Assembly: GCA_052033935.1 (NCBI GenBank)
Contig: JBPOJE010000007.1
Span: 13,305-77,304, forward strand
Length of the DNA stretch: 64,000 nt
Reading direction: 5' to 3'
Source of the DNA: JAGVUD01 sp052033935
GTDB lineage: Bacteria; Armatimonadota; UBA5829; DSUL01
The translations under genes were made by a program, and so were the position numbers. Shown here piece after piece: positions 33,067-42,900 of this stretch; the first letter of the stretch is position 1; each line of letters opens with the position of its first letter. The notes below the pieces were generated by a model. The model saw nothing but the letters and a program-made list of their open reading frames with translations, searched no databases and had not been told where the DNA came from.

Positions 33067-33826
33067 GCCTAGCCTCCTGCCGATACGACAACGCTATCAC
33101 AATGCCCCCGGCGATGACCAGCAGCGCGCTCACCGCCTGTGCCTGCGTGAACCCGTTCCAGATAACCTCGGCCGTGACTCCCTGCCGAAAGATCTCCATG
33201 ATGAATCTCTCGACGCCCGACAGCAGAAGCCAGGCACCGAACAAACTTCCGGGCGCGAGCCGGAGCTTCTCGATCCTGATGAGAACGAGAAAGATGAGGA
33301 GGTTTGCGGCGGAGGAGTAGAGTTGGACAGGATGGGAAGGCACAGTTATGTCCGGCCCTCCGTCTGTGCGGAAGCGCATCGCCCATGGCATGTCCGACGG
33401 ATGCCCGTAGCAGCATCCGTTCAGGAAGCACCCGATGCGGGCAATCGCGTAGCCGAGCGCCAGCGATGGCGCGGCAAGGTCAGCGAAAAGTCCCGGACGC
33501 GTCTTCGTGCGAAGCGTGTAGAGGTAGCCTGCCAGTATCCCCGCAGCCAGACCGCCGTGGTACGTCAGGCCGCCGTCCCAAAGCGCCACGATGGCCAGCG
33601 GGTCGGCTGCGAAGTCCGCATGGTTGAGAGCTACGTAGGTAAGCCGTGCCCCAATCAGTCCGCACAGCACGAGCAGTATGCCCGCGTCCTGCACCTGCAG
33701 CGAAGTCAGCCCCGCGCGGCCGCTATTGATGGATGCCCGCCATATCGCGGCCGCGCAGCCGATTGCCAGCAGTACACCGTAGCTGTGGAGGCGTAGTGGC
33801 CCCCACTCAAAGAGAATCGGGTGCAT
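33050..33826 (-). CDS. lgt: Prolipoprotein diacylglyceryl transferase (Lgt)
   Basis: About 258 residues and seven hydrophobic helices. It transfers diacylglycerol from phosphatidylglycerol to the lipobox Cys of prolipoproteins. Signature: YAIARIGCFLNGCCYG, with the conserved Arg and Asn. Also seen: RLHSYGVLLAIG, TYHGGLAAG, SHPVQLYSS and ERFIMEIFRQG. I prefer ATG 33826 (GGAG 5 nt upstream); GTG 33841 would add five residues. Its start lies inside the end of lspA, so lipoprotein acylation and signal cleavage are encoded side by side. Confidence 0.94.
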   Translation of the reverse strand: MHPILFEWGPLRLHSYGVLLAIGCAAAIWRASINSGRAGLTSLQVQDAGILLVLCGLIGARLTYVALNHADFAADPLAIVALWDGGLTYHGGLAAGILAGYLYTLRTKTRPGLFADLAAPSLALGYAIARIGCFLNGCCYGHPSDMPWAMRFRTDGGPDITVPSHPVQLYSSAANLLIFLVLIRIEKLRLAPGSLFGAWLLLSGVERFIMEIFRQGVTAEVIWNGFTQAQAVSALLVIAGGIVIALSYRQEARHAGTV

Positions 33827-34289
33827 GGGTCTCCGGCTCACCTTTCATCCGGTTTCGTATGACGCCGAAATACAGGATGCCCACGGTGCCTACAGTGATT
33901 GCGCAGTCCGCAAGGTTGAAGATCGGCCAGTTGGGGATGCGGATGAAGTCCACGACCGCGCCCCCTCGAAAGAGACGGTCTATCAGATTGCCGCCTGCGC
34001 CGCCCAGAATGAGCGACAGCGACAGTAGTAGACCCGGGTCGTCTTCGTGCCGGGCGATCTTGTAGCCTGCATAGATCAGCACGATTGACATGACGCCCAG
34101 AAGCGGGCCCAGAGACTGGAACAGCCCGAAAGCCGCCCCGGTGTTTCTGATAACGTGGAACCAGAGAAGGTTCGGGATGATAGTGACCTCTCGGCCGTCG
34201 AGACCGAGCAGGCGAAGCACCGCCGCCTTTGTGCACTGGTCGGCCACGGCAACACCAATCGAGATCAGAGTGAGCGATGGACGACTCAG
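33807..34289 (-). CDS. lspA: Lipoprotein signal peptidase LspA, probable CTG start
   Basis: A four-helix membrane aspartyl protease, 160 residues if started at CTG 34289. The catalytic Asp motifs are GNLIDRLF and FNLADCAI; NTGAAFG is also typical. A GTG at 34247 would give 146 residues but cut away most of transmembrane helix 1 (SLTLISIGVAVADQCTK). There is no ATG, GTG or TTG between them. CTG 34289 overlaps the ileS stop as CTGA and has GGAGG 7 nt upstream (34301-34297). The second peptide enzyme of the lipoprotein pathway is thus coupled to ileS. Confidence 0.92.
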   Translation of the reverse strand: MSRPSLTLISIGVAVADQCTKAAVLRLLGLDGREVTIIPNLLWFHVIRNTGAAFGLFQSLGPLLGVMSIVLIYAGYKIARHEDDPGLLLSLSLILGGAGGNLIDRLFRGGAVVDFIRIPNWPIFNLADCAITVGTVGILYFGVIRNRMKGEPETHAPDSL

Positions 34290-37072
34290 ATTCCGTCCTC
34301 CATAGTCTGGCGCTTCAAATCAGCAACGACGCGAGCACATCGTGCGCACAGTGTGGGGTGCTCCGGGCTTGAGCCAACATCCTCCCGTATCAGCCAACAC
34401 CGTTCACATTTTACCCCCGGCGCGGGGGCAATGGTTATCTCGAGCGCGCCGTCTGGTGCCGGAACGACCTCTACGCTTGAGACAATGAAATAGGATGGCA
34501 GGACCGAGAGATTCTCCCGAAGGAAATCGAAATCGCCCTCCGGCGCCGCGAGTGTCACCGCCGCTTCCACGGGTTTGCCGATGGTCCCCGCCTGCCGCTC
34601 GTCTTCGATGCGCCGGTACACCTGCTCGCGGATGGCTCCCAGCCGCTGGAACTTCTCGTCAAGCGCTGAATCGCGCATGCGCTCGTCCGCCTCAGGGAAT
34701 GCCGCAAGGTGGACGCTGCTGGCTGTCTCCGCCATGCCTGCCGCCTGCCAGACTTCCTCGCACGTGTGGGGCAGAATCGGGGCCAGGATACGCACAAGCG
34801 CGTCCAGCAGACGGAACATGGCAGCCTGCGCCGAACGCCTCGCCGGTGATTCCACTACCTCGGCATACAGCCGGTCCTTGACTACGTCCAGATAAAGAGA
34901 ACTCAGGTTTATCGCGCAGAAGTTGTGGACCTCGTGAACGACCCGATGGAACTCGAACGACCCGTACGCGTCGCGGCTTGCGGCAATGACGTTCTGAAGG
35001 CGGTGCAGGATCCAGCGATCTAGATCGGCCATGTCGGCAACGGGCGGCTCGGATGCCGGGTCGTAGCCGGACAGGTTCGCCAGCAGGAACCGGAATGTGT
35101 TACGGATTCTGCGGTACGAGTCGGTAGCCCGCTGAAGCACCTCATCCCCCAGCCTTGCATCCGACATAACATTGAACGATGCCGCCGCCAGGCGCATGAC
35201 GTCCGCGCCGTATTCGTTGATGACATCTATCGTGTTGATCACGTTGCCGACCGTCTTGTGCATGGCGCGCCCTTCGGCGTCCACCATGAAGCCGTTTGCG
35301 ACAACCTTGCGAAACGGCGCCGCGCCTTTGGTTGCGACGCCTATCATCAGCGACTTGTTGAACCAACCACGATACTGATCGTACCCCTCAAGATACACGT
35401 CGGCCGGATAGGAGAGTTCGGGCCACTCCTTGCCCTCGAGCACTCCCCTGCAGGTGGAGCCGCTGTCGAACCAGACATCGAGGACATCGGATTCCTTGTC
35501 AAAGCGCGCGGAACCGCACTTTGCGCATTTCGTCCCTGGTGGGAGCAGTTCTTCGGCGGGGAGCTCGAACCAGGCGTCGGAGTTGCGGGCTTCCACTATC
35601 GAGGCGACGTGCTCGATCACAGAGCGCTCCAAGAGATCGGCCTCGCAGTTCTTGCAGAAGAAGACCGGGATGCCGACGCCCCACGCCCTCTGGCGCGAAA
35701 CACACCAGTCCGGCGCGCCTGTAACCATCGCGGTGATGCGGTTGATTCCGTCCTCCGGCAGCCACTGCACCTTGCGGATCTCTTCGAGCGTCTTCTCTCT
35801 GTGGCCATTGTGATCGAGCCCCATAAACCACTGAACAGTGGCGCGGAAGATGACCGGGCTGTGGCAACGCCAGCAGTGAGGATAGCTGTGCGAAATGCGC
35901 CCGCTGGCGAACAGCGCCCCCTCGTCCTTCAACGCGTCTTCGACAGCCTGATTCCCGTCCCAGATAGACATCCCTTCGAATGGCCCGGCTTCCGCCGTGA
36001 AGCGGCCGCGTTCGTCCACCGGACACAACACCTCCAGCCCGTTGTCTCGGCCGGTCTCGAAGTCCTCGCGGCCGTGTCCCGGGGCCGTGTGAACGACGCC
36101 CGTGCCTTCGTCGAGGGTCACATAGTCGGCGAAAACCACGGGCGAAGGACGGTCGAACAAGGGGTGCCGAAACACGAGCCCCTCCAGCGCACTGCCCTTC
36201 AGCTTCGCCAGCGCTGTGATATCGGATCCCGTTCGTTCGCGAACCTGCTCCAAAAGGCCCTCGGCCAGGATCGTGACCTTGCCGCCCACCCTAGCAAGAA
36301 CATAGTCATAGTCCGGGTGCACAGCCACGGCGAGGTTGGCGGGTATTGTCCACGGAGTGGTCGTCCAGATCATGACCCCGGGTTCGCCGTCGTGGCCTTC
36401 GAATATGCCTGTGGGGTCGCTCTGAAGCGGGAAGAAAACGTAGATGGACGAGGATTCGTGATCATCATACGAAATCTCAGCGTCGGCGAGGGCTGTCTCG
36501 CAGGTGGGGCACCAGTGTATCGGGCGAAGCCCCCTGTAGATGAATCCCTTCTCGGTCAGCTCGCCGAACACCCTGATGATAGCGGCCTCGAGGTGCGGGT
36601 CCATGGTGAGATACGGGTGGTCCCAGTCACCTCGGATGCCGAGCCGCATGTACTCCTGCATCTGGATGTTGACCCAGTTCGTGGCGTACTCGCGGCAGCG
36701 CTTGCGCACCGCCAGACGCTCCACGGGCAGCTTCTTCTCACGGAACTCGCGGACAACATTGTTCTCTATGGGCATCCCGTGGTTGTCCCAGCCCGGGATG
36801 TAAGGGGCGCGGTAGCCGCACATCGTCTTGAAGCGGGTGATGAAGTCCTTGGGTAGCTTGTTGAGCATCGCGTTGCCCACGTGGATATGCCCGTTCGAAT
36901 AGGGCGGCCCGTCGTGAAGCAGGAAACCTCCGACCGGAGCTTCTCGCGCAATGGACTGCTCGTAAACACGAAGCTCTCTCCAGAGTGCCTGAATGGCAGG
37001 CTCTCTCTCGCGGAGGTTGGCTTTCATTGGGAAGTCGGTCTTGGGAAGGTTTAGTGTTTTCGAGTAATCCAT
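34286..37072 (-). CDS. ileS: Isoleucyl-tRNA synthetase
   Basis: A 928-residue class I aminoacyl-tRNA synthetase. HIGH motif: GHIHVGNAML (H64-N67). The CP1 editing domain is present (TTPWTIPANLAVAVHPDYDY; GTGVVHTAPGHGREDFETG). The KMSKS loop is unusual: GRAMHKTVGN (near 35240-35275) in place of GRKMSKSxGN. The C-terminal zinc knuckle is present: CERCW ... CARCARV. ATG 37072 has GGAG upstream and a good promoter at 37127-37098. It heads ileS-lspA-lgt-rluD-pcm. No T-box leader fits in the about 20-nt UTR. Confidence 0.97.
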   Translation of the reverse strand: MDYSKTLNLPKTDFPMKANLREREPAIQALWRELRVYEQSIAREAPVGGFLLHDGPPYSNGHIHVGNAMLNKLPKDFITRFKTMCGYRAPYIPGWDNHGMPIENNVVREFREKKLPVERLAVRKRCREYATNWVNIQMQEYMRLGIRGDWDHPYLTMDPHLEAAIIRVFGELTEKGFIYRGLRPIHWCPTCETALADAEISYDDHESSSIYVFFPLQSDPTGIFEGHDGEPGVMIWTTTPWTIPANLAVAVHPDYDYVLARVGGKVTILAEGLLEQVRERTGSDITALAKLKGSALEGLVFRHPLFDRPSPVVFADYVTLDEGTGVVHTAPGHGREDFETGRDNGLEVLCPVDERGRFTAEAGPFEGMSIWDGNQAVEDALKDEGALFASGRISHSYPHCWRCHSPVIFRATVQWFMGLDHNGHREKTLEEIRKVQWLPEDGINRITAMVTGAPDWCVSRQRAWGVGIPVFFCKNCEADLLERSVIEHVASIVEARNSDAWFELPAEELLPPGTKCAKCGSARFDKESDVLDVWFDSGSTCRGVLEGKEWPELSYPADVYLEGYDQYRGWFNKSLMIGVATKGAAPFRKVVANGFMVDAEGRAMHKTVGNVINTIDVINEYGADVMRLAAASFNVMSDARLGDEVLQRATDSYRRIRNTFRFLLANLSGYDPASEPPVADMADLDRWILHRLQNVIAASRDAYGSFEFHRVVHEVHNFCAINLSSLYLDVVKDRLYAEVVESPARRSAQAAMFRLLDALVRILAPILPHTCEEVWQAAGMAETASSVHLAAFPEADERMRDSALDEKFQRLGAIREQVYRRIEDERQAGTIGKPVEAAVTLAAPEGDFDFLRENLSVLPSYFIVSSVEVVPAPDGALEITIAPAPGVKCERCWLIREDVGSSPEHPTLCARCARVVADLKRQTMEDGI

Positions 37073-37097
37073 GAATCTCCGATTGGTTGAGCGGCGC

Positions 37098-37127
37098 GCT
37101 ATATCAGTCGCGCCTGTTTGATGTCAA
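37098..37127 (-). promoter_or_regulatory. Promoter of the ileS operon
   Basis: On the minus strand, TTGACA (37127-37122) and TATAGC (37103-37098) are spaced 18 nt, ending 26 nt before the ileS ATG. The -35 region is part of a short hairpin GTTTGA-TG-TCAAAC. Confidence 0.7.
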
Positions 37128-37142
37128 ACGGCTGGCGGGGCA

Positions 37143-38012
37143 TCAGGCCTGCTGGTTCACCTGCCGGTAGCTCTTCACAAAGTCGCCCAGCGCCTCACGC
37201 CACGGGCGCATTTCCGGGAAGCCGCCCAGCTTGAGCGCTCTACGCTCCAGAACCGAGTACGCCGGGCGCTTCGTGGGCGTCGGCCACTCGTCCGAGGTGA
37301 TGCGGCTGATCTGCGCATCAGCGATGCCGTACTCCTCTATCGTAGCGGCCGCGAAGTCAAACCACGAGCACTCCCCGCTGTTCGTGACGTGGTAGGCCCC
37401 GTAGAGCGGCTTCCGGATGATACGGCTGATCGCCTCGGCGAGGTCAACGGTGTATGTCGGCGAGCCGACCTGGTCGCCCACAACGCGCAGCGGCTTGCCG
37501 TCGCCCGCCATCCGGATCATCGTGCCCGGGAACGATTTTCCCCTCGCGCCGTACAGCCATGCCGTGCGAACGACGTAGCTCTTTCGAACGAGCGAGCGCG
37601 CATAGCATTCGCCCGCGAATTTCGTGCGCCCGTAGATGCTGATGGGGTTCGGAGTGTCGAACTCGTCATAGGGCGCGCCCTTTTCGCCGTCGAACACAAA
37701 GTCCGTGCTTATGTAGAGCAGGGCGCAGTCTTGCTCGGCGCAGGCCGCCGCCAGGTTCCATGTGCCCGCTGCGTTCACCCGCCATGCGGTTTCCGGATCG
37801 GTCTGGCAGCCGTCCACATTCGTGTAGGCTGCAAGGTGGAGCACGATATCGGGTTTGTACCGGCGGATGCAGTCCTGCGCCGCAGGCAGGTCCGTGATGT
37901 CCAGCGGCAGACAATCCCCCGTGATATCCACCGGCAGCACTTCATCTTCTGATAGGACCGGCACAAGATCAAGCCCCAGCATCCCCGCGGCTCCCGTAAC
38001 AATAATCTTCAA
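37143..38012 (-). CDS. rmlD: dTDP-4-dehydrorhamnose reductase (RmlD-like)
   Basis: A 289-residue extended SDR. N-terminal TGAAGMLGLDLV, VLHLAAYTNVDGCQTDPE (RmlD hallmark), the catalytic Thr/Asp in YISTDFVFDG, the YGRTK active site, and RTAWLYGARGKSF. RmlD makes dTDP-L-rhamnose for cell-surface polysaccharides; some homologues serve as MAT-beta-like or sugar reductases. RmlA, B and C are not in the window. It follows kdgK with its own promoter (38101-38072). Confidence 0.87.
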   Translation of the reverse strand: MKIIVTGAAGMLGLDLVPVLSEDEVLPVDITGDCLPLDITDLPAAQDCIRRYKPDIVLHLAAYTNVDGCQTDPETAWRVNAAGTWNLAAACAEQDCALLYISTDFVFDGEKGAPYDEFDTPNPISIYGRTKFAGECYARSLVRKSYVVRTAWLYGARGKSFPGTMIRMAGDGKPLRVVGDQVGSPTYTVDLAEAISRIIRKPLYGAYHVTNSGECSWFDFAAATIEEYGIADAQISRITSDEWPTPTKRPAYSVLERRALKLGGFPEMRPWREALGDFVKSYRQVNQQA

Positions 38013-38071
38013 CCGTCAAACTCCCAGCCGCCAGAGCCGCCCGCCGCCTCCGGCCCGTACATTAAAGCAAC

Positions 38072-38101
38072 ATTATAGCGCAGAGGCGGGCGGACAGTCA
38101 G
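38072..38101 (-). promoter_or_regulatory. Promoter of rmlD
   Basis: On the minus strand, a consensus TATAAT (38077-38072) is preceded by CTGACT (38101-38096) with 18 nt between. The transcript would begin about 55 nt before rmlD. GC-rich arms (CCGCCCGCC near 38036; GGCGGGCGG near 38085) flank the -10. Confidence 0.6.
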
Positions 38102-38127
38102 CATGAAGCCCTGCTTGGCCTCGCTCG

Positions 38128-39159
38128 TCAACGCTGGACGCGGCCCGACCCGCTACCGCCCATCAGCGCCTGGACCTCGGCGACCGATACTCTGTTGAAG
38201 TCGCCGGGGATCGAATGTTTCAGGCAGCTTGCCGCGGCTGCGAACTCGAGCGCCTCCTGCGCGGTCTCATACGACATAAGCCCGAAAATGAGACCGGCCG
38301 CGAAGGCATCGCCGCCGCCAACGCGGTCAACGATATCGGTGATGTCGTACTGCCGACTGAGATGGAAGCCCTGCGCATCCCTGAGGCAGGCGGACCAGCC
38401 GTTCCGGTCGGCGCTCTTGCTCTGGCGCAGCGTTACGGCAATGGCGCGAAGCTGGGGAAACTCTTCGAGCACCTTCGCCGACAGCGCCTCGTACTTTTCC
38501 ACAGCCAGGCCGCCTGATTGGACATCCACGTCAACGAAGATGCTGAGCGACTTCTGGCAGTCCTCCTCGTTGGCGATGCCGATGTCAACGTAGCGCACCA
38601 GTTCGCGCATCACCTCCGGCGCGGACTTGCCGTACTTCCAGAGCTTACCTCTGTAGTTGAAATCGCACGACACAGTAAGCCCCCGGTCTCGTGCGCTCTT
38701 CACCGCGTCCAGAGACAACTCGGCTGCCCCGGCGCTAATGGCGGGGGTGATGCCCGTAATGTGAAACCAGTTCACCCCCTCGAATGTGCGGCCCCAGTCC
38801 ATGTCGCCGGGCTTTGCCTGCGCAATGGACGATCCGGCACGGTCGTACACCACGACCGAAGGGCGCTGGTTGGCCCCCATTTCGAGGTAGTAGATGCCCA
38901 TTCTGCCCGGGCCGCGCACAATGCGCGATGTGTCCACCCCGAACCTGCGCAAATCGGCGATACAGGCGTCGGCCACGGCATTCGCTGGCAGTACCGAAGC
39001 GAATGCCGCGTCCAGCCCGAAGTTCGCCAGGGACACCGCGACGTTTGACTCGCCGCCTCCGAATGTGGCCTCAAACATGGGCGATTGAAACAGCCTCTCG
39101 AAGCCCGGAGACTTCAGCCGCAGCATTATCTCGCCAAATGTGACAACTCGTTTGTTCAT
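38128..39159 (-). CDS. kdgK: PfkB-family sugar kinase, 2-keto-3-deoxygluconate kinase-like
   Basis: A 343-residue ribokinase-fold kinase: N-terminal VTFGEIMLRLKSPGFERLFQ, GGGESNVAVSLANFG, CDFNYRGKLWKYG, EEDCQKSLSI, and the catalytic Asp in VGGGDAFAAGLIFG. The FGEIMLRL/FNYRGKLW pattern is typical of KDG kinases in uronate (pectin, alginate) catabolism; phosphorylation gives KDPG. No KDPG aldolase gene is nearby. The ATG overlaps the stop of the upstream membrane-protein gene (ATGA). Other PfkB sugars remain possible. Confidence 0.85.
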   Translation of the reverse strand: MNKRVVTFGEIMLRLKSPGFERLFQSPMFEATFGGGESNVAVSLANFGLDAAFASVLPANAVADACIADLRRFGVDTSRIVRGPGRMGIYYLEMGANQRPSVVVYDRAGSSIAQAKPGDMDWGRTFEGVNWFHITGITPAISAGAAELSLDAVKSARDRGLTVSCDFNYRGKLWKYGKSAPEVMRELVRYVDIGIANEEDCQKSLSIFVDVDVQSGGLAVEKYEALSAKVLEEFPQLRAIAVTLRQSKSADRNGWSACLRDAQGFHLSRQYDITDIVDRVGGGDAFAAGLIFGLMSYETAQEALEFAAAASCLKHSIPGDFNRVSVAEVQALMGGSGSGRVQR

Positions 39160-39665
39160 GACAGTTCCCTCGCAACACCCGCCGCGCTAGGAGCCGGCAG
39201 AAACCCGGGCAGCGCCTTTCTAGTTCTTCGATGAAAGTGTTTCTTGCCAACTGCTGGCCAGTGGCGCCAAAGCAGAAACAGCGCACTGAGGCTTCCTGCG
39301 GCCACCTGGCTCGCATAGTTGCGGCTTGGTGGGTGCGGCAGCCGCCTATTGTGAGTCGGAAAGATCGGGCGGGCGGTCAGCGGATGCCCTGCTTTGCGTG
39401 CCACGTGCTCCAAGTCGGGGGCCAAGCCGCCCAGCGCCCCGATGAACTCCTTCGAGCCGTAACCGAACCGGCCGCCTATGCAGGCCAGGCTCGCGATGAC
39501 CGCCAACGTGTCGAGTGCCGGCCATCCGTCTTTGTGAGGTGTCATATCACCCGCGACATGCGACGCCACTCCGGCAGCGAGCGCGGCCGGGGCATCTGGC
39601 ATCACAGACCCGGCGGCCGCTCCCAACCAGACATGCACCACCCCCATCACAGCGGGTTTGCCCAA
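39156..39665 (-). CDS. Membrane protein with His/Asp motif (DUF457/YdjM-like), unknown
   Basis: About 169 residues from TTG 39665 (or ATG 39647). It has hydrophobic helices with VVHVWLGAAAGS, LAAGVASHVAGDMTPHKD, and GALGGLAPDLEHV. The H..G...H..xD..PH.D pattern resembles membrane-bound metal-dependent hydrolases of the YdjM/DUF457 group. A basic C-tail follows (KKHFHRRTRKALPG). Co-transcribed with kdgK by ATGA overlap, but no metabolic link is obvious. Confidence 0.6.
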   Translation of the reverse strand: MGKPAVMGVVHVWLGAAAGSVMPDAPAALAAGVASHVAGDMTPHKDGWPALDTLAVIASLACIGGRFGYGSKEFIGALGGLAPDLEHVARKAGHPLTARPIFPTHNRRLPHPPSRNYASQVAAGSLSALFLLWRHWPAVGKKHFHRRTRKALPGFLPAPSAAGVARELS

Positions 39666-39907
39666 CGCCGGGCGGCGGCAGGACAGCGCCCGTCAAAGCG
39701 GAGATATATCAGATATGTCATCCCGAGTCCGGGACTGTAGCAAGAACCTAACGAGACCTGTACTGCTATCAACTGCGCGCCTTTCCGGTGAATCGTCCTG
39801 ACAGCAGCGGGGTGCGGCAGGCTACACCGCCCGAGATTGTACCCTTCTGCGTGTGAACCTTCAACCGTTGAGGCCGTCCATGCTGGGCGTTATCGGCAGT
39901 TTGGGTG

Positions 39908-39916
39908 TGCTATAAT
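39908..39916 (+). promoter_or_regulatory. Extended -10 promoter of the GAF histidine kinase
   Basis: TGC-TATAAT (39908-39916) is a perfect extended -10; no convincing -35 (TTATCG at 39890). Transcription from it would begin at about 39922-39924, on top of the first good ATG (39921). Confidence 0.6.
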
Positions 39917-39920
39917 CCCG

Positions 39921-42900
39921 ATGAGCGTTCCCCTCATTGTCGAAAAGCGAAGGAGGCGCGAGATTCAGTCGCCTGTGGTCGAGCCGACGCCGGAAACGGG
40001 CACCGCTGTGAGCGGCGCTTGCCTCACCGAAGCTGTCGAAACACTCTATCAGCATGCCTCAAAACTCGGGGCTTTGAAGTCGCTGGCACTATTCCAGACG
40101 GCGGGTAATGGTGCGCCTGTTCTGGCCGCCTCCGGCGGGGACTCTCGGCCGTCAGTTCTGCGGCGGCTTTGCGCGGCCGCTGCAGGCGGGGTGCAGGCGG
40201 CTGGCGGGAGCATTGTCTGCAGCGAGGTAACGGTGCCTGGCTTGTTCAAGGGCGTGCTGACATGTGCCTTGAACGGTTCGAGCGACAGCTTCGACATTAG
40301 CACGCTGACCGGTTTCGCGAGGCTGATGATCGAGAACAGTGTCCTGCGCCAGCGTCTGGTTGATAGCCGCGCCCGCGAGAAGGCCACGCTCGGCAGGCTG
40401 CAGGCCGTCTATGACATCGGCCGCGCCATGCCCGAGGCGTCCGGCGAAGAGCATCTCTCCCTTATTTGCAGAAAGGCTGTGGAAGCGATCCAGGCGCAGG
40501 CCTGTTCGCTCATGCTGCGCAACGCCGCGAATGAGCTGGTCATCGAGGCGAGCCATGGGCTGCAGCCGGAGATCGTTCGCGACACGCGTATCCCTCACGG
40601 TTCCGGCGTCGCGTGGCGTGTCATGGCAACCGGCGAACCAGAGTTGCTGAACGAATCACCCGGGCAGGAGATCGGAGGCCAGGCGATCCAGGCAAGGCCC
40701 GGGATTCAGTCGAGCATGTGCGTGCCGCTCAAAGGCCGCAACGGACGCGTGGTCGGCGTCATTTCGATACGGAGAATGAAGCCCGCGCCCGAGTTTCAGC
40801 CTGAGGACCTCCGCTTATTCAGCGCGTTTGCCGGCCAGGCCGCGCTGTTCATTGCCAACGCTGATCTGCACGCGAGTCTGACGCGCCGTGTGCACGAGAT
40901 GGCGACGGTGAACAAGCTGACAACGGCGATCAACTCGATGCTCGATCTCGAGTACGTTCTGGAGCAGATCGCGGACTGTATTATTGATGTTGTCGGTTTC
41001 GACAGGTGTATCGTCTATCTCAGAGACTACCGGCAGGGGCTGGAATCGCGCGTCGTGCGCGGTTTCGACGAAGGCGCGAGCTACCCCGAGATCATAGACG
41101 AACAGGACGGTGTGGTCGGCCTTGCAGCCCGTGAGCAGCTTGTCATTTACGCGGAGGGCGAGCAGCTTGCGACAGCTTCACAGGTGAGCGATCCTGGAGC
41201 CGCCGGAGCAAATGCGGTAATCGCTGCTCCCATCGTTGTGCGCCGGCAGACGATTGGCGTGATTGTGGCGGACAACCAGAATACCGGGCGGGCAGTTGAG
41301 CCTGAGCAGGTTGAATTGCTCACCACGTTTGTGAACCACGCAGGACTGGCCATCGAGAACTCGCAGCTCTATGAAGCAATGGAGCAGAAGTACTCCGAGC
41401 TGAACGTGCTGTACGACCTCTCGCGGCGCATTGGTTCGGCCTACGGTCTCAACAACGCCGTGAATCTTCTGCTCGAGATGGCCCTTCAGGCCATCCCGTA
41501 TCTGTCAGCGGCGTTTCTACTTGTTGACGACGTGACCCATGCCGTTACATTACGCGCGGTGAGGAATATCAACCCGAGTGCGCCTGTTGACTGGAGCGCC
41601 GCCGAGTCGCCCGCTGCCTCGCAGCTTCTCGCCGGACTCAGGGACCGGAAAACGGTTGACGCTCCCTCGCCGGATGAGGAACCGGGTGACTGGCAGGAGG
41701 CGTTCTCAAGTCTTCTGGACGCCAGCCCCACTCTCCTGTTTATGCCGCTCATGGCCGACGAACGGACGATTGGTGTTGTGGCGCTTTCCCGGGCCATCGA
41801 GAACGCTTTTACCTTCAACGACGTCAAGCTGCTTTCGATTATCGCTTCCAATGCCAGCCTCATCATCAAGAACGCGATCACGTACGAGCGAAGCATGCAG
41901 GAGAAGGTTCTGGAGCTATCTGCTCTCTACGAACTTTCCCAGCGGATCAGCACCGCCGGGACGCTGAACGAGGCGCTCGAAAGCATTCTTGCTATCGTGG
42001 GTGACTTGGTCGTCTGTGATGAGTGCCTGGTCTGGACGGTGGACAAGGATACTGGTGATCTTGACCTGAGAGCTTCGCGGTGGATGGGCAGGTCGGAGGC
42101 GTCCGATCAGGAGCATCCACAGGTTGACGCCGACCTTGCCGCGTGGGCGCTCACCGAGCGCAAGGCCATTGTGTTGCCAGACATCAGGCTCGACAGCAGG
42201 TTTTCGCCCGAGAGCCTGCGCTCCACCCGTGTGCGCTCGCTTATGTCCATTCCTCTAATGGCCCAGGACGAGGTTGTCGGGGTGCTGAGCGTTCACAGCT
42301 ATAATCCGAGTTCCTATACCGAAGAGCAGGTCCGGATTCTCTCCGTGGTTGCGTCTCAGGCCGCTTCGATCTACCGCGCGCTCGAGGCGCTGACGGCACT
42401 GACCAGTTACACCGAGAACATACTCAGTAGCGTTGCCGCCGGTGTTGTGACCGTGGACACGGAGGGGCTGATCGTAAGCTGGAACCGTGCCGCGGAGTCC
42501 ATACTGAATCTCGGGTCGAGACATGCGCTCGGAAGGGAGTTTACGGAGCTCCTCCAGTCTGTGCCGGTGAATGGCGACGCGCTGTCGCCCCTCACAACAG
42601 CAATCCAGAGGGTTCGCGATGGCGGTGCGTCCGAGCGGGGCGTGCAGATCAGCGCAAAGGGAGCAGGTGAGGACTCAGAGTTGCACCTGATGTTCAGCGT
42701 ATCGCAGCTCCGAGACACCGCTGGCGAGCCGCTGGGGCTGGTCGTCATCTTCGAGGACGTAACGCGGCAGGTGCAGATGCAGCAGGAAGTCCGCAAAATG
42801 GAAGAGCTGGCGGCGATAGGCCAGCTCGCGGCGAGCATAGCGCACGAACTGCGCAACCCGCTGTCGTCCATCAAGGGCGCCGCGCAATTCCTGCAGCAGG

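Noticed and set aside
35258..36856. Long open frame antisense to ileS
   Set aside because: Mirror of ileS codon structure with no recognisable domain.
37073..37142. T-box leader before ileS
   Set aside because: The promoter leaves only about 20 nt of leader, far too short for a T-box.
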